The notes beneath the pieces were generated by a model. It ran no database searches and had not been told where the DNA came from. It saw nothing but the letters and a program-made list of their open reading frames with translations. A stretch of DNA of 64,000 nt from Atriophallophorus winterbourni (Eukaryota; Platyhelminthes; Trematoda; Plagiorchiida; Microphallidae), in NCBI GenBank assembly GCA_013407085.1, contig JACCGJ010001806.1, forward strand, positions 1 through 64,000, given 5' to 3'. The translations under genes and the position numbers were made by a program. Below, one piece after another: positions 58,700 through 64,000 of this stretch (within the stretch, counting starts at the first letter, position 1; each line of letters starts with the position of its first letter).

Positions 58700-59855
58700 A
58701 GTTATAGTTTGTAGGAAATTGAAACCGGCCTGCTGAATCAACTAAGGGTCAGCATTATGTACTCTCATGAAAAATACACCTGCTAAATAACTTTTAAAAA
58801 TATTGCATTACAATTTTTGAAGTAAATTAGATTGGAATCATTAATCCTGTTTGTTTCCAAATCTTTTATCACTTCAACTAGATACGCATTGCGAATAGCA
58901 ATTTTTTTCTGGAAAATCCAACATTGTTCCAAAAAATCTGCGGAAAAATAAGTGATTCTCAAATTGGAAGCTAATTCGAGTTCTACATCCTCTCGTCCGA
59001 ATTTATTTATTTTATTTGAATCAAATTTGTCAGGTATCAAACAAAATAGTGATACATAGATTGAGTTGAAACAGTTGTTTCGAAGTTATTATTGATTCAC
59101 ACTCATAATGTCAATATAGGAGATTAATGAAAGAACAAAATCATCTTATCGATTGGAAAAACGATTGATTGTCGGAAACTAAAATATTTATCTATTTTAG
59201 CCGTTTTTGAACCATAACCTAAATTAACAAACAACTCTTATGAGATATTTCAAATCTGTAAAAGGTTCTATTTCAAATCACATTACTCGTATTTGCGAAA
59301 TGGTAGAAGGCTGTTTTAAATGCATTCTGTAAACGCTTTTCAAAAAAATTCAACGAGAATGTTTGTATCATTGCAACGAACATTTGAATTATATTACTTT
59401 GATTTTAAATGAATCAAGCCTTTCGATATTTCGATATCATGGTTTCAATGTATGGGTATATCTTCGATTACAATTGCCTTTCATCAAATAAATTACAATG
59501 TATTTCAAACAAAATATTGCCAAAATAAATCACATTGTTATTTTGTCAAACAATGAAGGTGGTGGGAAGTATCATTATCCCGATTTTCATTGAAATGTTA
59601 TTTGATCTCAGATGACAAAATTATCTGTCAGATAAGTTCAATTCCCCAAAGTCTCGCCTCTCAAATCGACCAATCACAACAAGCGAAATATGTTAAATCA
59701 GCTGTTCAAGATGGTCACCTGATTTTAAACCAATTAGATAAATATGATAGATAAATTGATCATTGGGAAGTTGATTGGTGAATAAGATATTATGATTAAA
59801 AATCATATCAATTGTCTGTATTAAATGAACGGATTATCATGCGGGAACGGGAAAT
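58698..59855. other. Nothing recognised
   Basis: AT-rich; could be 5' flank or intron of the candidate exon that follows. Confidence 0.35.
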
Positions 59856-60075
59856 ATGGGAACAAAAGACTCATTCCAATTAAATGCCACATGTGGTGTA
59901 ATCCAACGTTTGATTATTGGATTATTACTTAGCGTATATCCTGGCTGTTTATCCAACCCAGATCATTTTGAGAACTTCAAATTTTGGCGTGCTACTAACC
60001 ACGCATGCTCAGTGTGTACAAATGCGCTCGGCGGTGATAGCTTGTGCGGCGAAAGCACTGACGATATTCCTCAAA
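59856..60075 (+). CDS. Candidate first coding exon with signal peptide
   Basis: The ATG at 59856 opens a frame. After a short polar start comes a hydrophobic core, 'RLIIGLLLSVYPGCLS' (residues 18-33), resembling a signal peptide or anchor. A mature-looking Cys-containing stretch follows: 'NPDHFENFKFWRATN' and 'HACSVCTNALGGDSLCGEST', with Cys at residues 51, 54 and 64. At codon 73 the sequence meets A|GTAAGT, a perfect donor at 60076-60081, leaving phase 1. Base composition is more balanced than the flanks and no transposon motif is present. The CxxC pattern suggests an extracellular disulfide-rich protein, but I cannot assign a family. No downstream exon is evident before 64000. Confidence 0.4.
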
Positions 60076-60081
60076 GTAAGT

Positions 60082-61439
60082 CACAATATACTTAGTTTGT
60101 TCAGATAAATTTTAAAATTTATTGATTCGAATACCAAGAATAATTACTCTGATTATGATGAAAAAATAATACTGTTTGATTTCATTGCATCAGAAACATG
60201 AATTTTCAAAATTTGCGAATCGCCATCAGTTATTGCGGTTTGAAATCTTTGCTTTGCCAATTATTAAACAATTTCATTTTTATATTCTTGTCAGTTTTGA
60301 AAATATTGTTCGGAAATTGTATCTTCAAAAGTGCAAGTGTCACGGTGTAATTCGATAGTACTACCTAGTAATATCGAAGTCGGTCAACATTCGGACATAA
60401 TTGTTCTGAGTTCTGAGCATACTTCAATAACCAATGATTTGTTAAATTGTCTATATCATGCAGAGAGAATAAAAACGCAAAGATGCAGATATTTAAGTTG
60501 ATATATTTTTCCAAAACATTCGTGTCTATTTGGTTGTGTTTTACTATTTTCGAAGTTGATTAGTAAATATCAGTGTTGGGATTTATAACCGGCTGTCGAG
60601 TATATGGTTTTCCAAAGTGAGCCAACGTACCAAGCTACCTGAGGCAATGTTTGCGTGCACTTGTACTTAGACCGTTCTTCTAGTTTCTATTCTACATAAG
60701 AGTTTCAACAACTCAAAAGCGTTTGCTGTTAAGGAAAACTACCAATGATGCATGGACTAGTTTTCATCATATCTCTAATTCAAATATCAGAACAAAACTT
60801 CCAATCAACCTTAACCAATTGCAACCAAATTTTAATTTTAATATCTCGTTTTACTGAATGTAAACATAATTCCTTTCACCCGGACAACGTGTACTCAACA
60901 CAACCAATACGTTAATATTTATAACGTAACGAATAGCTGAAAATTCGTGTACACGAATAAAGCCGTTTCCTTCTTCTTCTTCTTCTCCTCATTGTCCAGA
61001 TCTCAGTGAACCACAGTCTTTTTCTTATCTCGATTATAATGGCTCTAAAACATGTTTCACTCTCCAGCGTTGCTAATGGATTCAAACGAGGTTTTTTGCG
61101 TTACACATAATTTTTAATGAAAATTCATTGTAATCTACCGTTTTAATCTCATGTATATTTCGTTATAGTTTGCAGTCACAATTAAACCAACCCATAATTG
61201 GTTTGCGTCAATTGTGTTTAACAAATTTTCACTAATTACGTTTCGCCACAATGCTCAGGTTTTTGCTCCCAAATCGCTAATAAAAATGTATCATTTGGAA
61301 TGTTCTTTGATGCATCACCATTAATTTTTCTCTTGGTAAATTTTAGTGAATAACTTTGGAGGCTTTAAAATAAATAATAACATTTGAAAAGCATGGCTGA
61401 TGGTTTGGAAAGGTTTTAAGTAATCACATGTGATGATCG
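60082..61439. other. Possible intron or intergenic; LINE tail traces
   Basis: TTCTGAGTTCTGAG at about 60401-60414 matches the heptamer tail of the nested LINE, but no LINE body is attached. AAAATTCGTGTACACGAATA at about 60942-60961 plus a TTC repeat (60970-60985) repeats the motif at 54.42 kb. No gene seen. Confidence 0.35.
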
Positions 61440-61700
61440 AAGTTATGTGTTGCTCACATCCCCCAAATTACACTGCTCACTGAACTCAATCTTACAGTCA
61501 CAACCTGATGACAGCAAACAGTCAGAAACCGTTTGTGGTGTGTAAGTGCGGGGAATGTGAGCAACACAACTTTGGTCATCCATAAGCGCCTCGAGTTCTT
61601 GACCACGAATCGCTATGTGATTCTGTGTTTGAACATCGTGGTTCGTTTTACGAACCTCATGCAACAGTTGAACTCAAGTAAAACCTTGTTCACATGTGAT
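61440..61700 (+). repeat. Subfamily B repeat with hammerhead relic B10
   Basis: A reversed stub, GTGTTGCTCACATCCCCC (61447-61464), is the inverted partner of GGGGAATGTGAGCAACAC (61550-61567). The unit can therefore fold into a long stem with the ribozyme core near its loop. The spacer (61570-61680) shows the standard subfamily B words, including GCGCCTCGAG and GAACATCGTGGTTCG. Confidence 0.75.
61501..61538 (+). ncRNA. Hammerhead ribozyme relic B10
   Basis: CAAC, CTGATGA (61505-61511), CAGC-AAACA-GTCA (61512-61524), GAAAC (61525-61529), CG, TTT, GTGG (61535-61538). Both catalytic boxes are intact, which is the best case in the window. Stem II is weakened by a C/A first pair and stem I by one mismatch. 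The cleavage triplet reads TTT instead of GTH. Confidence 0.65.
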
Positions 61701-62439
61701 GATATTATACAAAGATATGGCATTTGAAAACTGAAAACCGTTCGTGATATCTCCAATTGCATTGGGTGATAATCCGGGTATTTATTTTATCAAATAGCGA
61801 TTCTAAATATAGAAGGTCAATTAAACGAAATACAGTGGTTTTGAAATTGATTGATTTCGAGATCTTACTGTATTAACAATTGAGTCGTGTTTAGAAACAC
61901 ACATCCTCTTTGAGAACTGCGCTTTATTCTTTGTGCCGCTAAGAGGTGTTTACCTCACGAGTTAAAACTGGTATATAATGGGAACGTTAGATGTAAAGCA
62001 GACTAAATGTGCGATCGTGTAACCATACACCACCAACCGCTAGGGTATCGCCTCAGGAAATTATTTCGGCCATTTCGCTTAATCGCGTAAATAAACAGTC
62101 TCGTTGTACGATAAAAAATATTTGTAGTCTCAAGCTCTTTAATTCTTTGGAGTTTACATGCAATCATGAAATGGAACATTTAAAATTCGCCAGTATGAAA
62201 AAATAAAAAAACCTTGCAAAACCATCAAATCCTTAATCGACTGTTTGATCGTTTATTTGCAGTTGATTTGATGATACATTTCAAACGAAGAGATATTTAG
62301 CATGATAGAAATTTTTGTTTGTTTGTTTTTTGTTTAAATTCTAGCTTCATGCAGTAGAAATAGCGGCACAACTACATTAAGCAAGAAATTCTAAATCGTG
62401 TCTCTCCTGTTTTGGCGCATCAGCTATCTTTTTTGAGAA
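61701..62439. other. Nothing recognised
   Basis: AT-rich, no motif. Confidence 0.35.
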
Positions 62440-62600
62440 ATAATTTCCTTAGGTCTTAATACGAAAACGGTCGTGGTGATGGGAACAAGTACAAATGAAG
62501 ATTTTGGTTTATGCTCATGGGTTTAGCCCCATCTGCATGTGTTTATACAACATGTTATTGAACAAGTTGCTCATGGTAACCTTTTTTAACAGTGTCTTAA
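62440..62600 (+). repeat. Subfamily A repeat, partial ribozyme (A5)
   Basis: CGAAAACGGTCGTGGTGATG at 62462-62481 retains the GAAA box and the GTC cleavage triplet of subfamily A. The CTGATGA half is not recognisable. ATGGGTTTAGCCCCAT-like sequence (about 62518-62533) is the decayed B-box hairpin, and TTTTTTAACAGTG (about 62583-62595) the next module. Confidence 0.6.
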
Positions 62601-63009
62601 AATTTCGTTTTGTTTACAATTTTGTTGAAGTCGTAATTCCTCGTACGTAATGTTGAACTACCGAGAACTCAATACACTCGGTAATGTACGTGGCTGAGAC
62701 TCTATTCTGATGAAATGACATCAAGGCTTAGGATAATCAATAATTTCAGGAAAATCGATTGGAATATTTTTCGATGTGTTTGAATCCCGTGCAATCGTTG
62801 GTTAGTGTCTTGCGAGGTATATATATACATAGACATGAAAAAAACTCATTACTGGACTCAGCAGAAAAAAACTTACAATGAGCTAATCACAAGCCTTCAT
62901 TTATTCGCTTATCCGTGTCGTTGTCTTCAACGGGGTTCAATTTTGGCTGAGAATGTTTTGACTACCGCAAATCACGCTTTATAATGCTTATTTACTCTAA
63001 AGGGCTCGC
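62601..63009. other. Nothing recognised
   Basis: AT-rich, no motif. Confidence 0.35.
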
Positions 63010-63395
63010 ATAAGACAGGGCTCACATATTGACTATAACTGTCCCTTACTCACGACTCAACTTTGGATGACTTTTTGTTGTGAATGTTTGTTTTAAGTAG
63101 AACAATCTAACTGCGTATGTTTTGAACTCCCTAGATCGAAACATATTTTCTAGAAATCCTGATGGCTTTGGGTCCTTAGTCCGTGGATCGAAGAAAACTA
63201 AACATTCTAGCTCCATTGAGCTACACTGAGCTACACGAAAACAATTTCTGCCTTTAGAGGTTTTACTTGGTTCTTAAATTGTCTAGTAAACGACCAAATC
63301 CCGTTTCCCTAGTTAATTTATTCGCAGATAGCGTGTTATTCTGTGGTTTTCTGTAATGTTTTATGCTTGATCGGTAATTAAAATTGAACTAAACA
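63010..63395 (+). mobile_element. CR1-like LINE 3' end, TTGAA-tail subfamily
   Basis: Homologous along its length to 3391-3786: CTAACTGTCCC-like start, GTTTGTTTTA-rTaGAACAATCT block, GAAGAAAACTA, ACGAAAACAATTTCTGCC (63236-63253), then TGTTATTCTGTGGTTTT. It ends in a decayed AAATTGAACTAAACAGAACT tail. Coding potential is lost. Confidence 0.7.
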
Positions 63396-64000
63396 GAACT
63401 GAAACCATGTTACTTGTCGAAATGAGTGAAACAAGCATTGATTCTGCGTGGAGTTTCATTATAAATTCACATTTTCGTGTAAACATTTTAATTGCTAATT
63501 TGAAAGAGAACATGTTAGGGCTTCATGTCAAAATACATTACTTGAAATTTAGAGACGCTTAATTCTGAAGAAGAGTCGTGTTCAGTTACAATTTTTTTTA
63601 CAATTAAACATGGAAATTAAAAATGCTCAAAATTAGTCTTTGTTGGTATGAATTAATTTTAATTAATTGGTATTATATTCAAAGAAGCGGATGATAAAAT
63701 ATTAACCGATAATTTTAAATAATGAATTTTTATGAATCACTTTCTCATGTTCAGCTAACAAAAAGTTCCTCGACTGATCACGGATCCAAATAATTCACGA
63801 CTTTTTAATTAATAAATGAACGGATTAATTTTGAAATTCCACAAGATTCCGTAAAAACGTCGCGGTCCTATTGATGTTAGTTGCGAAACTATTGATGAGG
63901 TTGACTGAAATTTAGCATCCACACAATATTTGGTTTTGATTCTAATACGTCGGCAAAGTTAGTTCTTTAAATTTGGTTGAACAAATGTTGTTCTAGGAAA
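63396..64000. other. Nothing recognised
   Basis: AT-rich end of window, no motif. Confidence 0.35.

Noticed and set aside
23899..61545. Identity of the ribozyme repeats with schistosome Sm-alpha satellite
   Set aside because: Organisation is similar (ribozyme plus Pol III box), but stem II loop, spacer words and unit length (about 240 bp here) do not match what I know of Sm-alpha; I therefore do not use that name.

Overview
The window looks like intergenic or intronic DNA from an AT-rich metazoan genome. It is dominated by decayed retrotransposons, and no complete host gene is visible. The elements are a CsRn1-like Ty3/gypsy element with a C-H-H-C Gag motif and a tRNA-Trp-like primer site, a second gypsy lineage, many CR1/Perere-like LINE pieces, RTE-like LINE pieces and short ribozyme-bearing repeats. 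Together these suggest a digenean flatworm, perhaps schistosome-like. That is inference from element types, not from a host marker gene.

1-8.4 kb is a large inverted repeat: base x on the left pairs with base 8404-x on the right. The arms (1-3165 and 5239-8403) were identical at every stretch I compared. Each carries an LTR start, the ORF1/endonuclease part of a LINE, and the integrase/RNase H part of a gypsy element. Inside the 3165/5239 boundary the same gypsy family continues on both sides but is clearly diverged, and the two copies meet head to head near 4070.

8.3-15.6 kb is one complete CsRn1-like LTR element. It has 560-bp LTRs, a 4-bp GACC target duplication, gag, protease, RT, RNase H and integrase. 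It sits inside a LINE (ORF1 at 15.6-16.4 kb, endonuclease at 7.1-8.3 kb, minus strand), and its RNase H is interrupted by a second, 5'-truncated CR1-like LINE. All reading frames are damaged.

17-33 kb is a graveyard of CR1-like LINEs. It includes a minus-strand copy with a 255-bp in-frame triplication in its endonuclease (19.1-19.9 kb) and two copies that lost the RT palm. 43-48 kb and 54-58.6 kb hold further gypsy, jockey-like, CR1-like and RTE-like remnants.

The most interesting signal is a family of short repeats scattered from 23 to 62 kb. Their shared core folds as a type I hammerhead ribozyme: a CUGAUGA box, a stem II capped by AAACA, a GAAAC box, a minimal stem III and a GUH cleavage triplet, closed by a matching stem I. 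I count 15 copies in two subfamilies. One subfamily also carries a Pol III B-box consensus. Each copy has core damage, but the two subfamilies are damaged at different places, so a functional ancestor can be inferred.

Three short open frames with good splice consensus or exon-like composition (36.6, 51.5 and 59.9 kb) are the only candidates for host coding exons. The best is at 59856-60075, a possible signal-peptide exon ending in a perfect GTAAGT donor.
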